From assembly GCF_004340965.1 (NCBI RefSeq), contig NZ_SLYA01000001.1, forward strand, positions 186,001-250,000: a DNA stretch of 64,000 nucleotides, in the 5' to 3' direction. This stretch comes from Sphingomonas sp. PP-CE-1A-559 (lineage in GTDB: Bacteria; Pseudomonadota; Alphaproteobacteria; Sphingomonadales; Sphingomonadaceae). This document shows positions 43,140 through 52,640 of the stretch, piece by piece. The translations under genes and the position numbers were made by a program. Each line of letters begins with the position of its first letter. Within the stretch, counting starts at the first letter, position 1. The notes under the pieces were generated by a model. The model was not told where the DNA came from and ran no database searches. It was given only the letters and a program-made list of their open reading frames with translations.

Positions 43140-44315
43140 TCATTTTAAATACGCTGCCCAGTCGTCCATAAGGGCTCGCCGCTTCTCGAACAGGTCCGAC
43201 CGAGCGTATGCAGCCTCGGCCTTGTCCTTGATGACGTGTGCAAGCGCGAACTCGATCACCTCGCGGGGGTGACTGGTCTGTTCTCCAGCCCAGTCTCGAA
43301 ACGACGACCGGAAGCCGTGAGGCACGGCAGCGATGCCAAGGTCCTTCATAAGCTTAGATAGCGTCATGTCGGACAGGGGCTTTTTGTTCTTGGTGCCGGG
43401 AAAGACTAGATCGTCGTCGCGCTTCAATGTCTTCGCTTCCGTGAGGATCGCAAGGCAGCGGGGCGGCAGCGGGACGCGGTGAGGCTTCTTCGCCTTCATT
43501 CGCGCCGCCGGTATCGTCCAAATGGCACTCTCTAGGTCGATCTCACTCCACAGGGCCTCGCGTGTCTCTCCCGAACGTGTCGCCGTGAGGACAAGGTACT
43601 CGAAGGCCAGCTTCGTAGCGGTTCCGGCTTCGCTAGCGCTGACAGATGCTATTGCCGCTTTGACGGCTCCATACGGTAAGGCTTCGCGATGCTTAACCTT
43701 TGATCGGTCATGTTTCGGTAAGGCGCTGCCGATAGTCTCTGCCGGGTTGTCGGTTCGCCAGCCGTTCGCCATTGCCCATTTAAAAACCGAACCTACGCGT
43801 TGCTTTACTCTGCGGGCTGTCTCGGGACGCGAATTCCAAATTGGGGACAGGGCGGCGAGTACGTCCGCGCTGGCGACGGTGTCGATCCGCTTCGAGCCGA
43901 AGACAGGAAAGACATGTGTCGTCATCGTGTTGATCCACTGGTCGCCGTGCTTGTCGTTGCGCCACGTAGGCTTCGATAGTTCGTGAACCTTTTCGGCGGC
44001 AGCCTTGAACGACAGGACCTCCATAGAACGCTTTTTAGCCGCCAAGGGATCGCCACCCGCTCTAGCGAGCTTTCGGTTCTCTAGGGCCTTGTCTCGGGCT
44101 TCTGCGAGGCCGACAAGGGAGGCAGAGCCTAAGCCAATGTCTCGCCGCTTACCTTCGATCATCAATCGCTGTATCCAGCGCTTAGCGCCAGACGTGTCGA
44201 TCTTTAAGTAAAGCCCGTTGCCGTCACCGTGGAGGCCGGGCGTCTTAATCGCCCGGACGGTTGCTGCCGATAGGCGCTTCTCTAAATGCCGTCCGGTAGG
44301 TTTGATGCCGCTCAT
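43140..44315 (-). CDS. int: Tyrosine-type site-specific integrase of the island
   Basis: A 391-residue P4-type integrase. The N-terminal DUF4102 arm-binding domain (LSAATVRAIKTPGLHGDGNG, LYLKIDTSGAKRWIQRL) is followed by a core-binding domain and the catalytic domain: Arg in LTATRSGETREALW near 243, the HxxR box in VPHGFRSSFRDW near 333, and the nucleophile Tyr in AEAAYARSD near 370. It lies at the right edge of the island with its start toward attR, which is the usual place. I chose the ATG at 44315; a GTG at 44324 is an alternative. Confidence 0.95.
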   Translation of the reverse strand: MSGIKPTGRHLEKRLSAATVRAIKTPGLHGDGNGLYLKIDTSGAKRWIQRLMIEGKRRDIGLGSASLVGLAEARDKALENRKLARAGGDPLAAKKRSMEVLSFKAAAEKVHELSKPTWRNDKHGDQWINTMTTHVFPVFGSKRIDTVASADVLAALSPIWNSRPETARRVKQRVGSVFKWAMANGWRTDNPAETIGSALPKHDRSKVKHREALPYGAVKAAIASVSASEAGTATKLAFEYLVLTATRSGETREALWSEIDLESAIWTIPAARMKAKKPHRVPLPPRCLAILTEAKTLKRDDDLVFPGTKNKKPLSDMTLSKLMKDLGIAAVPHGFRSSFRDWAGEQTSHPREVIEFALAHVIKDKAEAAYARSDLFEKRRALMDDWAAYLK

Positions 44316-44456
44316 CTGTCCCACATAGAGCCCAACATAAAGATTGGGAATAGGTCGGAATCAATCGGAACGCTTCGGACATCGAGTCCGTATAACTATT
44401 TGAAATCTATAGCATAGATGGAATTATTCGGACCTTACTGGATCATAGAGTGGCGG

Positions 44457-44471
44457 CCTCCGTCTCCGCCA
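44457..44471 (+). other. attR, 15-bp copy of the tRNA-Ser 3' end
   Basis: CCTCCGTCTCCGCCA, identical to 29594-29608, lies 142 bases from the integrase start. Confidence 0.85.
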
Positions 44472-45152
44472 TTTTCGCCAACTCATCGACCCTGCCAGCT
44501 GGCGATCTCGCCGAGCTTCTAGTGCCGCGGTGACTGCTATTGGTAATGCCCACGTGTTGCAGCGCTGTGATCGTTTTGCGGCGTACGCCTACTCTGGTCC
44601 CTTCCGTTTTCTGATGTTGCTTCGAGAGCCTGGGCTTGAAGCGGGGGTTACGAGCACTGGACGGAGTTAAGGTGCGGGGCCGCATACTGGGGCGGTCGAT
44701 GCCGTCCTCGAGATTACCGTGCTCGTAGATAGTGTGACGGTACCAAACCGGCATCCGAAAACTGCTATGAGGCGACATTTAGCGGACGGCTAATAACTGC
44801 CGTTGGATGTGTGTAACTGCATCGGCCGATTGCCGCGGACTGATGACGGATGTCGTTCAAGCATGCTTATAGTGTTTGTGACCAGACGGCGGCTATTGGC
44901 TGACTCGCTCTTTTGAACGTTTTCGCGCCATTCGTTGGCGATGCTGCCTCGTCGAGGGATTGGCACTGCCGGACGGTTCCAGATGCAGATTTCTTCGAAC
45001 CATGCATCGTTGTGAGGAACGACGCTGAGGCGGCAAATCAGCGCGCTAAATCTAGCCGAAGATAAAATCGGTAGCTCCCGCAGATCCCTTACTCACCGGA
45101 AACGTCCGTTCCGGGAAAGACGTGGCTGGACGAACGTTGGCAGGAACCTAGG
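44472..45152. other. Gene-free stretch right of attR
   Basis: About 680 bp before the metallopeptidase gene. An open frame on the minus strand (44443-44778) crosses attR, but has no recognisable domain and is unlikely to be coding. The rest shows no gene; a short hairpin (CGGAAACGTCCGTTCCGGG) sits at 45097-45115 before the operon. Confidence 0.5.
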
Positions 45153-46352
45153 GTGGCGGCAGCCGGGGGACTGAATTTGACCGTTGTACCAACACTCGAG
45201 CCGCTTGCGTATCATCGGGCGGTCGTCGGATACCTGACCACGTTGGAGCCTGAGATCTGGGCATGGGCGATGGCGCAGGAGACGCGTGGGGAGCAGGTCG
45301 AAGAGGTGCGGGCGACGCTGTTGCGACAGAATTACCGGCTCGACGCCGCGGTGCATCCAGAGATCTACGAGGATTGTCGCGCCGTGCTGGTGGCGCTGGC
45401 GGTCGAGGCGCCGGTGACGATCTATCAGGCACCCGACAGCACGATGAACGCGGCGCTCTGGTATGTGCCCGGTGAAATCCACCTCGTGCTGTACGGCCCC
45501 GTGCTCGAAAAACTGTCGCGCGCGGAGCGTGTCGCGTTGTTCGGTCACGAACTGGCGCACTACAAGCTCTGGTCGATCGAGGGCGGGATCTATCATGTCG
45601 CCACCACGGTTCTCGATCATGTACTGGCCTATCCGAACGCGGCCCCCAGCCATGCGGAGACAGCGCGAATCTACCGGCTGACCACCGAGCTCTATGCCGA
45701 TCGCGGCGGAGCGGTCGCGGCAAACGCCACAGCGCCGGCGATCGCGACGTTGGTCAAGACGATGACCGGCTTGCTGAGCGTCGACGCCGAGGCGTATCTG
45801 CGACAGGCGGCCGAACTCGAGGCGACCAAGCCGGTGGCGGAGGGCGTCACGCATCCGGAGATATTCCTGCGCGCGCAGGCGCTCGACAAATGGTGGCGGG
45901 CGGACGTCGATCTGGAGGAATGGCTGGCCGAACGCATCCGCGGGCCGCTGTCGATCGCGACGCTGGACCTACTGCGACAGCAGGACATGACCGCGATGAC
46001 GCGCGCCGTTCTTGCCAAGCTTGCCAAGGACCCGGCGGCGGGGGGCGAGGCGGTGGCGGCGCAGCTGCGGCGCTATTTCCCAGATTGGGGACCCGACGAG
46101 ACACCGATCGACGCCGCCGCGCTAGCTCCGGCCAGGATCGATGCGGCAACGCGCGAGTATCTGATCGCGCTCAGCTTCGATCTGGCGATGGCCGATCCCG
46201 ACGACCGCGATGCGATGCTCGTGGCCGGTGCCCGGCTCGCCCAGGACTATGACGGGCTCGCTGCGTTTCGCGAGGCGCTCAAGCGCGATCTCAAGATGAA
46301 CCGGCAAGCGATCACCCGCCTGCTCGCGCCGCTCGACAAGGTTTCCGCATGA
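45153..46352 (+). CDS. M48-like zinc metallopeptidase in a two-gene operon with a helicase
   Basis: A 399-residue protein, no signal peptide, likely cytoplasmic. The zinc site is in LFGHELAHYKLW (HExxH, His near 131), with a third ligand likely in TTELYADRGGAV (Glu near 176), as in M48 peptidases. The start is a GTG at 45153 with AGGAA before it. The C-terminal ~200 residues are helical and repetitive in length, with no known domain. The gene overlaps the helicase gene by 4 bases (ATGA), so both are made together in similar amounts. A peptidase coupled to a kinase-like helicase could cleave a partner on sensing phage, which is an inference from arrangement only. Confidence 0.8.
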   Translation: MAAAGGLNLTVVPTLEPLAYHRAVVGYLTTLEPEIWAWAMAQETRGEQVEEVRATLLRQNYRLDAAVHPEIYEDCRAVLVALAVEAPVTIYQAPDSTMNAALWYVPGEIHLVLYGPVLEKLSRAERVALFGHELAHYKLWSIEGGIYHVATTVLDHVLAYPNAAPSHAETARIYRLTTELYADRGGAVAANATAPAIATLVKTMTGLLSVDAEAYLRQAAELEATKPVAEGVTHPEIFLRAQALDKWWRADVDLEEWLAERIRGPLSIATLDLLRQQDMTAMTRAVLAKLAKDPAAGGEAVAAQLRRYFPDWGPDETPIDAAALAPARIDAATREYLIALSFDLAMADPDDRDAMLVAGARLAQDYDGLAAFREALKRDLKMNRQAITRLLAPLDKVSA

Positions 46353-49300
46353 CCCAACCCGTCTTCACGCAGCCCGTCGTTACGCTGCGCCAGCGTCTGG
46401 CGGCCGATGGCGGTAGCGTGCCGTCCGAGGATCTGTTGCGCGCGGTGCTGCCGTTGATGCGCGAGGTCGACGCGCTGCACGCGCGCGGACTGGTCGCGGA
46501 GCTTGGCGACGAGGCGGTGGTCGATCGCGATGGCGAACTCGCGCTCGCCCGCCCCAATGGGCGCCCGCCGCAATTGAACAAAGCGGGCATCCGTGCTGCG
46601 CAGCCGCGCGTCTCGTCGGCGTTGCGGGTGATCGGTGAATACCGCGTCACAACCGACATCGAGACGGGATCGCAAGTCGACGATCTGCGCGCCGGCAGCC
46701 CGGATGGGGAAGGATCTGGTGCGGAACCGTCGGACGCGGTGAACCCCGCATACCTGATCGGCTATCGGAGTTGGGAGGAGCAGGTCGGCCATCACGACGA
46801 GCAGACCGATATCTTCTCGATCGGACTGATTCTCGCCAGCCTCGCGTGCGGGCTCGACTTCAACGACGAAACCGACGTCAGGCGCTTCTCCGCCGATCAA
46901 GGCAATCTGTTCAGGCTCAACGGTGCGTTGCATCCGGTGATCGCGTCGCTGATCGGCGAGATGACCGCGCTAAACCGGCACGAACGCGCCAGCGACCTGA
47001 TGGCGGCGGCAAGCCGGCTGGAAGACTATCGCGATCAGCCGGTCGGGCTGGATGTGAACCGCGTTCTGGCGGGGGCGACCGGCGTGCCGAGCCGCCGCGC
47101 GGCTGTCCTCGCGCATCTGCGCGATCGGCTGTTCGACCTGTCGCGCCGCAACCGCCTGATCCATTTTCGCCCGACCCAGGCGACGGTGAACCTGACCGTC
47201 GCCAGCGTACCGATGGTGATGCGTCTCGAATCGATCCGTGCCGAACAGCTCTGCACCTGGGATGGCAAGTTCGCCGCCGAGGTGCTGGGCGGCGGCAAGA
47301 TAAGTCTCGCGAAATGGTTGCGGTTCGAGGACCAGCCCTATCTTCCGTCGGCGTTCGACCGAGTCATTCAGGAGACGCGACGCGACCGCGCCGAATATGG
47401 TTTCAGCCATCTTAGGCTCGTCGTCGCCTATCTGCATTGGCACAATCTGAAGGAGTCGCCGGACGAGCGCATCCAGTCGCCGTTGCTGTGGCTGCCGGTC
47501 GAGGTCGCCAAGCAGAAGGGCGTGCGCGATCAATATTCGTTGCAGATTGCCGACACCGAGGCGGAGTTCAACCCGGCGCTTCGCCATTACCTACGGCAAC
47601 TCTACGATATCCAGCTGCCCGAGCGGGTCGACCTGTCGCAGACGTCGATTGCGGAAATCCAGGCGGACCTGCTCGCGCAGATCCAGCGCACCGAGCCCGG
47701 CGTGGCGCTCGCGTTGAAGACCAAGCCGGAAATCCAGCTGATCCACCAAAAGGCCGTCCAGCGGTTGCGTGTGTTCCAGCGTCGTCGCGGCGCGACGGCC
47801 GGCAGCCCGGGGATTACGCGACCCGAGTTCAGCTACGATCGCGACGACTACCGCCCGCTCGGGCTCGCCTTGTTCGAGAAATACGTGAAGCCGAGCCCGC
47901 TGCCCCAGCGGATTGCAGTGGGTGCGGCGATGCCGCCACGGCCCGATCGCATGGCGGCGGAGGCCGAAGCGACGTCCTTCGCGCTGGCCGGTGGCGAAGG
48001 TCACCGGTTCTCGTGGGAGATCGACCTGACGCAGGTCACGCTGGCGAACTTCAATTATAAAAAGATGTCGCTGGTGCGCGACTATACCCAGCTGATCGAC
48101 GACCGGGTCACGCCGCCGTCGTTCGACACGGTGTTCTCGATCGAGCCGCGCCCGATCGAGGCCTCGCCACCGCCGCCGCTCGCACCGTCCGATCTGTGGA
48201 GCGTGGTGCCCGCCGATGCGACGCAGGAGGCGGCGGTCTCGATGGCGCGGACCGGGCGCAGCTTCATCATCCAGGGGCCGCCCGGCACCGGCAAGTCTCA
48301 GACCATCACCAACCTGATCGCGGACTATGCCGCGCGCGGCAAACGCGTGCTGTTCGTGTGCGAGAAGCGCGCCGCGCTCGACGTGGTGTTCAACCGGCTG
48401 AAACAGGCCGAGCTCGATCGATTGGCGTGCCTGATCCATGATTCGCAGGAGGACAAGAAGAGCTTCGTCCTCGATCTGAAGGATTGCTACGAAAGCTGGA
48501 ACAAGGCCGACGATGCGATCGACCATCATCGCGCCACCCGCGATCGGACGGTCGCGGCGCTGTCGAAGCATCTCGGCCGGATTGCGGCGTTCGATCGGGC
48601 GATGGCGCATCTGCCGACGGACTCGACGGTCACGCTGCGGGCGATGATCCGACGAATGCTCGCGCTGCCCGAGCCGACCGAGGCCGATCCCGTGACCCGC
48701 GAGCGCCTGCCGACACTGGCGGAATGGGACGCGCATCGTGCGTTGGCGGATCGCATCCACCGGACGGTCAGCGACGCGTTTGGTCTCGACAGCCTGGCCG
48801 AACACCCTTTCGCCAGACTGTCCTCGGCGACGATCGCCGACGAGCGATGCTATGCGCAGGTATCGGTGATGGTCGCAGACGGCGAGCAGCTGTTCGACCG
48901 GATCGATCCGATGCTGGAGGACGATGGCACCCTGGTGTCGGGGGATACCAGCCTGGCGGATGCGCTCGTCGTGGTGCGATCGGCATCGGCGGCGGTGCAG
49001 ACGAACCTTGCGGGCAACATCGATCTGCTCGACCCGACCTCGGTCGCGTCGCGCGAGTTTCGCGACGCCAACGCAGCGTGTGCCGCAACTGCGTCGAAAC
49101 ACGCCGCGGCGGAGGACGCGGCAGGGCATTGGACCGATCCGCTATCGCCCGAAGATGCCCAAGCCGCGCTGGATCAGGCGCGTCGACAGGAGCCGGGCTT
49201 TTTCAAGTTCCTGAGCGGAAGCTGGAACCGCCTCAAGCGCACGATCCACGATCGCTACGATTTCTCGGCGCACGCCGTCGAACCCAGCATCACCGTCGTG

Positions 49301-51805
49301 CTCGAACGGCTGGTGGCACGCCAAGCCGCGGCGGCGGAGGACACCGCCGCGCGCGCTACGCTGAACGCGCGGTTCGCAACCGACGATGCCGATGCGCTGG
49401 CCGCACTGCGTGACAGGTGGTCCGACGATGCGGCGCCGGTGCTCGTCCGCCGCCTGGTCGCTAATGCGCAGGCTTCCGCGGATCCGGCCGCAACTCTCTT
49501 ACGGGAAGCGCGCGCTAGCGCCGCCATCGAAGCGCTCGCCGCGCTATGCGATCGTCATCTCGTCGATGGCCAGGCCATGACGTTGAGCGCGCTGGCCGAG
49601 GCGATGCGCGACATGCGCGAGGGCCTCGACGACCTGCCGGACCTGTTGCCACTGCTGCGGGCGGCGGACCAGGCGGGGCCGCGGGTGGCCTTTGCCTTGC
49701 GAACGATGACGCTCGATCCGGCGCGTATCGAAGCACTCGTGCTCGACGAGGCGATCAGCCGCGCGTTGCGGGCGGAGCCGGCTCTGCACCGGTTCGATGC
49801 CACGCAACTCGCGTCGAGCGCGCGCCGGGCCGCGCGTGCCGGCGAGATCCTCCAGGACGACAACGCCGCCTGCATCCGCGCCACCGCGCAGCGCAAGTTC
49901 CGCGATCATGTCCGCCAATCGACGCTGTCGGTGACGCAGCTCGATGGCGCCGCGCGCGAGGCCAAGAAGATATACGCGACCGGGCGGCGCGAGCTGGAAC
50001 ACGAATTCGGCAAGACCATGCGCTATCGTTCGATCCGCGACCTGTCCGATGACGAAACCGGCGTGGTGGTCAACGACCTGAAGCCGGTATGGCTGATGAG
50101 TCCGCTGTCGGTATCGGACACGCTGCCGCTCCAGGCGGACCTGTTCGACGTCGTGATCTTCGACGAAGCCAGCCAGATCCCGATCGAGGAGGCGGTGCCG
50201 GCGCTCAGTCGCGCGCCGCAGATCGTCGTCGTCGGCGACGAGATGCAGCTGCCGCCCACCAGCTTCTTCGCCGCCGCGCGCGACGAGGACGAGATGCAGG
50301 TCACGGCGGAAGAAGACGGCCAGACGATGGCGATCCTGCTCGATGCCGCCAGCCTGCTCGCCCAGGCGGCGCGAAGCCTGCCCGCGACGTTGCTTGCCTG
50401 GCATTATCGCAGCCGGTCCGAGGCGCTGATCAGCTTCTCCAATGCGGCGTTCTACGATGGCCGGCTGGTCACCATTCCCGACCGGACGATCGCCGAGACC
50501 GGCGCGTCGCCGACGGCGGTGCGATCGGATGACGAGAGCGCGCCGATCGAAAGCGTCGATCGACTGCTGGCGCGTGCGATCAGTTATCACCCGGTCGCCG
50601 ACGGACTGTACGACAAGCGCGCGAACCTTCCCGAGGCGCGCTTGATCGCGGCGATGGTCCGTGACCTGCTCGGCCGCGAAACCGGACTGAGCATCGGCAT
50701 CGTCGCGTTTTCCGAGGCGCAGCAGACCGAAATCGAAAACGCGCTCGATGCGCTTGCCGCGGAGGATCCGGCGTTCGCCGCGCTGATCGAGGCGGAATAT
50801 GTCCGGGAAGACGACGGCCAGGTGAACGGGCTGTTCGTGAAGAATCTGGAAAACGTCCAGGGCGACGAGCGCGACGTGATCCTGCTGAGCATCTGCTACG
50901 CGCCCGATCGCGCTGGGCGGATGGCGATGAATTTCGGCCCGATCAACCAGCGCGGCGGCGAAAAGCGCCTCAACGTGATCTTCAGTCGCGCGCGGCATCA
51001 CATGGCGATCGTGTCCACCATCCGCGCCGAGGCGATCACGAACACGCACAACGACGGTGCGCGTGCGCTCCGCACGTTCCTGTCGTTCGCCGAAGCGCAG
51101 GCGCGCGGCGACGGACCGCACGGCCAGGCCATTCTCGCCACGCTCAATCCCGAAGCGCAGCGCGTTTTTTCCCGCGCGCCGGCACCGGACCCACTGCGCG
51201 ATGCCCTTGCCGCGGCGCTGCGCGCGCGTGGCCATGTCGTCCAGGAATATGTCGGCAGCGCCAGCTTCCGCTGCGATCTCGCGATCGTCGCGCCCGACGG
51301 CAGGAGCCACGCGCTCGCCATCCTGCTCGATGGAGACGCCGGCGATGCGATCGCCGATCGCTACGTGTTCCAGCCGACGATCCTGCGGCGCTTCGGCTGG
51401 CGGGTGATCGATATTCCCTCGCATGCCTGGCTCCGCCAACCCGAGGCGGTGATCGCGCAGATCGAGGCGGCGTTGCGCGGCGACGAGAACGCCGTCGACG
51501 ACGATCCGTTCGAGCCGGGGTCGGTATTGCCGCTACCCGTCGTACCCGTACCGTCCCCTGTCCCGGAAGCGCCTGCAACAGAGACGTCTGCGAAAGGCTT
51601 CACCACGTTCGAGTTCACGCAAGGGGCGTCCGACAAGTTCTGGAAGATCGCGGTGAACGGGGCCGACGTCACCGTCGTCTATGGTCGTCGCGGCACCAAG
51701 GGCAGTTCCGTCGTCAAGACCTACGAGACGCCCGAACGCGCCGCCCGAGAAGCGAACAAGCTGACGCTGGAAAAGACGCGCAAGGGGTATGTCGAGACCT
51801 CTTGA
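46349..51805 (+). CDS. Kinase-like / DUF4011 superfamily 1 helicase with C-terminal WGR domain
   Basis: An 1818-residue protein. Residues ~20-230 look like only the C-lobe of a Ser/Thr kinase: LLRAVLPLMREVDALHARGL, then YRSWEEQVGHHDEQTDIFSI and GLILASLACG, which follow the EQxxG-x-x-D-x-R-SDIYSLG pattern, but the N-lobe, HRD and DFG motifs are missing, so it is a pseudokinase. From ~251 DUF4011 begins (LRDRLFDLSRRNRLIHF). Helicase motifs: Walker A GPPGTGKSQT near 643, Walker B VIFDEASQIP near 1270, GDEMQLPPTSF near 1295, NVQGDERDVILLS near 1502, and RLNVIFSRARHH near 1540. Residues ~1616-1665 (LRARGHVVQEYVGSASFRCD) resemble a PD-(D/E)xK-like fold. A WGR domain (~1763-1815, VVYGRRGTKGS) ends it. 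COG1112 helicases with kinase domains occur in anti-phage systems such as Mokosh. Confidence 0.85.
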   Translation: MTQPVFTQPVVTLRQRLAADGGSVPSEDLLRAVLPLMREVDALHARGLVAELGDEAVVDRDGELALARPNGRPPQLNKAGIRAAQPRVSSALRVIGEYRVTTDIETGSQVDDLRAGSPDGEGSGAEPSDAVNPAYLIGYRSWEEQVGHHDEQTDIFSIGLILASLACGLDFNDETDVRRFSADQGNLFRLNGALHPVIASLIGEMTALNRHERASDLMAAASRLEDYRDQPVGLDVNRVLAGATGVPSRRAAVLAHLRDRLFDLSRRNRLIHFRPTQATVNLTVASVPMVMRLESIRAEQLCTWDGKFAAEVLGGGKISLAKWLRFEDQPYLPSAFDRVIQETRRDRAEYGFSHLRLVVAYLHWHNLKESPDERIQSPLLWLPVEVAKQKGVRDQYSLQIADTEAEFNPALRHYLRQLYDIQLPERVDLSQTSIAEIQADLLAQIQRTEPGVALALKTKPEIQLIHQKAVQRLRVFQRRRGATAGSPGITRPEFSYDRDDYRPLGLALFEKYVKPSPLPQRIAVGAAMPPRPDRMAAEAEATSFALAGGEGHRFSWEIDLTQVTLANFNYKKMSLVRDYTQLIDDRVTPPSFDTVFSIEPRPIEASPPPPLAPSDLWSVVPADATQEAAVSMARTGRSFIIQGPPGTGKSQTITNLIADYAARGKRVLFVCEKRAALDVVFNRLKQAELDRLACLIHDSQEDKKSFVLDLKDCYESWNKADDAIDHHRATRDRTVAALSKHLGRIAAFDRAMAHLPTDSTVTLRAMIRRMLALPEPTEADPVTRERLPTLAEWDAHRALADRIHRTVSDAFGLDSLAEHPFARLSSATIADERCYAQVSVMVADGEQLFDRIDPMLEDDGTLVSGDTSLADALVVVRSASAAVQTNLAGNIDLLDPTSVASREFRDANAACAATASKHAAAEDAAGHWTDPLSPEDAQAALDQARRQEPGFFKFLSGSWNRLKRTIHDRYDFSAHAVEPSITVVLERLVARQAAAAEDTAARATLNARFATDDADALAALRDRWSDDAAPVLVRRLVANAQASADPAATLLREARASAAIEALAALCDRHLVDGQAMTLSALAEAMRDMREGLDDLPDLLPLLRAADQAGPRVAFALRTMTLDPARIEALVLDEAISRALRAEPALHRFDATQLASSARRAARAGEILQDDNAACIRATAQRKFRDHVRQSTLSVTQLDGAAREAKKIYATGRRELEHEFGKTMRYRSIRDLSDDETGVVVNDLKPVWLMSPLSVSDTLPLQADLFDVVIFDEASQIPIEEAVPALSRAPQIVVVGDEMQLPPTSFFAAARDEDEMQVTAEEDGQTMAILLDAASLLAQAARSLPATLLAWHYRSRSEALISFSNAAFYDGRLVTIPDRTIAETGASPTAVRSDDESAPIESVDRLLARAISYHPVADGLYDKRANLPEARLIAAMVRDLLGRETGLSIGIVAFSEAQQTEIENALDALAAEDPAFAALIEAEYVREDDGQVNGLFVKNLENVQGDERDVILLSICYAPDRAGRMAMNFGPINQRGGEKRLNVIFSRARHHMAIVSTIRAEAITNTHNDGARALRTFLSFAEAQARGDGPHGQAILATLNPEAQRVFSRAPAPDPLRDALAAALRARGHVVQEYVGSASFRCDLAIVAPDGRSHALAILLDGDAGDAIADRYVFQPTILRRFGWRVIDIPSHAWLRQPEAVIAQIEAALRGDENAVDDDPFEPGSVLPLPVVPVPSPVPEAPATETSAKGFTTFEFTQGASDKFWKIAVNGADVTVVYGRRGTKGSSVVKTYETPERAAREANKLTLEKTRKGYVETS

Positions 51806-51965
51806 AACAGGTTTGTTGCCTGATGTTGTTTGAACCGGCCCGTCACGGCGAGCGCAATGTTGCTGCAATACACCAGGACCATATCGGAGGTTGATACGCG
51901 ATCTTCTGGTGGGAACGCGTAGAGCGGCGGTTCGGCGTCGCAGCCCGTCTTCATAAGGTCCCTTG

Positions 51966-52640
51966 GTGAGAATCCTGATCGTCGAAGACGAAGTCGAATT
52001 CGCTGCGGCATTGTATCGTTCTCTCACCCGAGAACGCTTTGTCGTCGATCACGTCGATCGGTTGACGATGGCCCGGGAGGCGGCGCGGTCGGTGGCCTAT
52101 GATCTCGTCCTGCTGGACAGGACCCTGCCGGACGGCGACGGGCTCTCGCTGGTCCCGTCGCTGCGAGCCGGCAATTCCGGACTTCCCATTATCGTGCTGA
52201 GCGCGCGCGGGGAAATATCGGACCGCGTTGCCGGACTGGACGAGGGCGCCGACGACTACCTCATCAAGCCGTTCGCGCTTGAGGAAATGTTCGCCCGCAT
52301 TCGCGCGGTCAGGCGTCGCCCCGCGGACTTGGCCGTCGAGCAAATCCGGGTGGGCGCGCTCGTCTTCGATGTCGCCAACGACGAGGCCGTCGTTGCAGGC
52401 GTCAAGCTCGACCTCGTCCGGCGCGAACTTCGCGTCCTTGCGACCTTGGTCAAGCGTCGCGGCAGAACGGTGCTGCGGGAGTCGCTGGAGCACGCGGTGT
52501 ACGGGTTCGATGACGAGGTACAGTCGAACACGCTCGACTCCCACATATCGCGTCTCCGTCGAAAGCTGGCCGAAGCGGGTGCGGGAATCGAGATCCACGC
52601 GATCAGAGGCGTCGGCTATTTGTTGAAAGCGTCGTCGTGA
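51966..52640 (+). CDS. OmpR-family response regulator
   Basis: A 224-residue transcription factor. The receiver domain has ILIVEDE at the start, the phospho-acceptor Asp in LVLLDRTLPDGDG near 51, the Thr/Ser of VLSARG and the Lys of LIKPFALEE; the C-terminal winged helix (about 125-222, with NTLDSHISRLRRKL and IRGVGYLL) binds DNA. The GTG at 51966 is used; a TTG one codon earlier is less likely. It overlaps the kinase gene by 4 bases (GTGA). Its target may be the nearby OMP or metal efflux genes, not shown. Confidence 0.92.
   Translation: MRILIVEDEVEFAAALYRSLTRERFVVDHVDRLTMAREAARSVAYDLVLLDRTLPDGDGLSLVPSLRAGNSGLPIIVLSARGEISDRVAGLDEGADDYLIKPFALEEMFARIRAVRRRPADLAVEQIRVGALVFDVANDEAVVAGVKLDLVRRELRVLATLVKRRGRTVLRESLEHAVYGFDDEVQSNTLDSHISRLRRKLAEAGAGIEIHAIRGVGYLLKASS

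Larger units (their letters stand above)
29594..44471. mobile_element. tRNA-Ser genomic island with integrase, restriction-modification and unknown cargo
   Basis: About 14.9 kb bounded by a 15-bp direct repeat. Support: insertion exactly at a tRNA 3' end, an inward-facing tyrosine integrase at the right boundary, an AlpA-type excision regulator, a distinctly lower GC content and different codon use from both flanks, and serine recombinase genes and remnants inside. No conjugation, capsid or relaxase genes are visible, so it is integrative but not self-transmissible, or relies on a helper. Cargo is concentrated in probable defence genes. Confidence 0.88.

Noticed and set aside
29609..44471. 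Possible prophage instead of a genomic island
   Set aside because: No capsid, portal, tail, lysis or terminase genes between attL and attR.
44443..44778. Minus-strand open frame of 111 codons crossing attR
   Set aside because: No domain, basic low-information composition, no clear ribosome site, and it spans the island boundary.
51806..51965. A second right attachment site after the helicase gene
   Set aside because: The 15-bp tRNA end sequence is not present here, so the operon cannot be assigned to a larger tandem island on this evidence.
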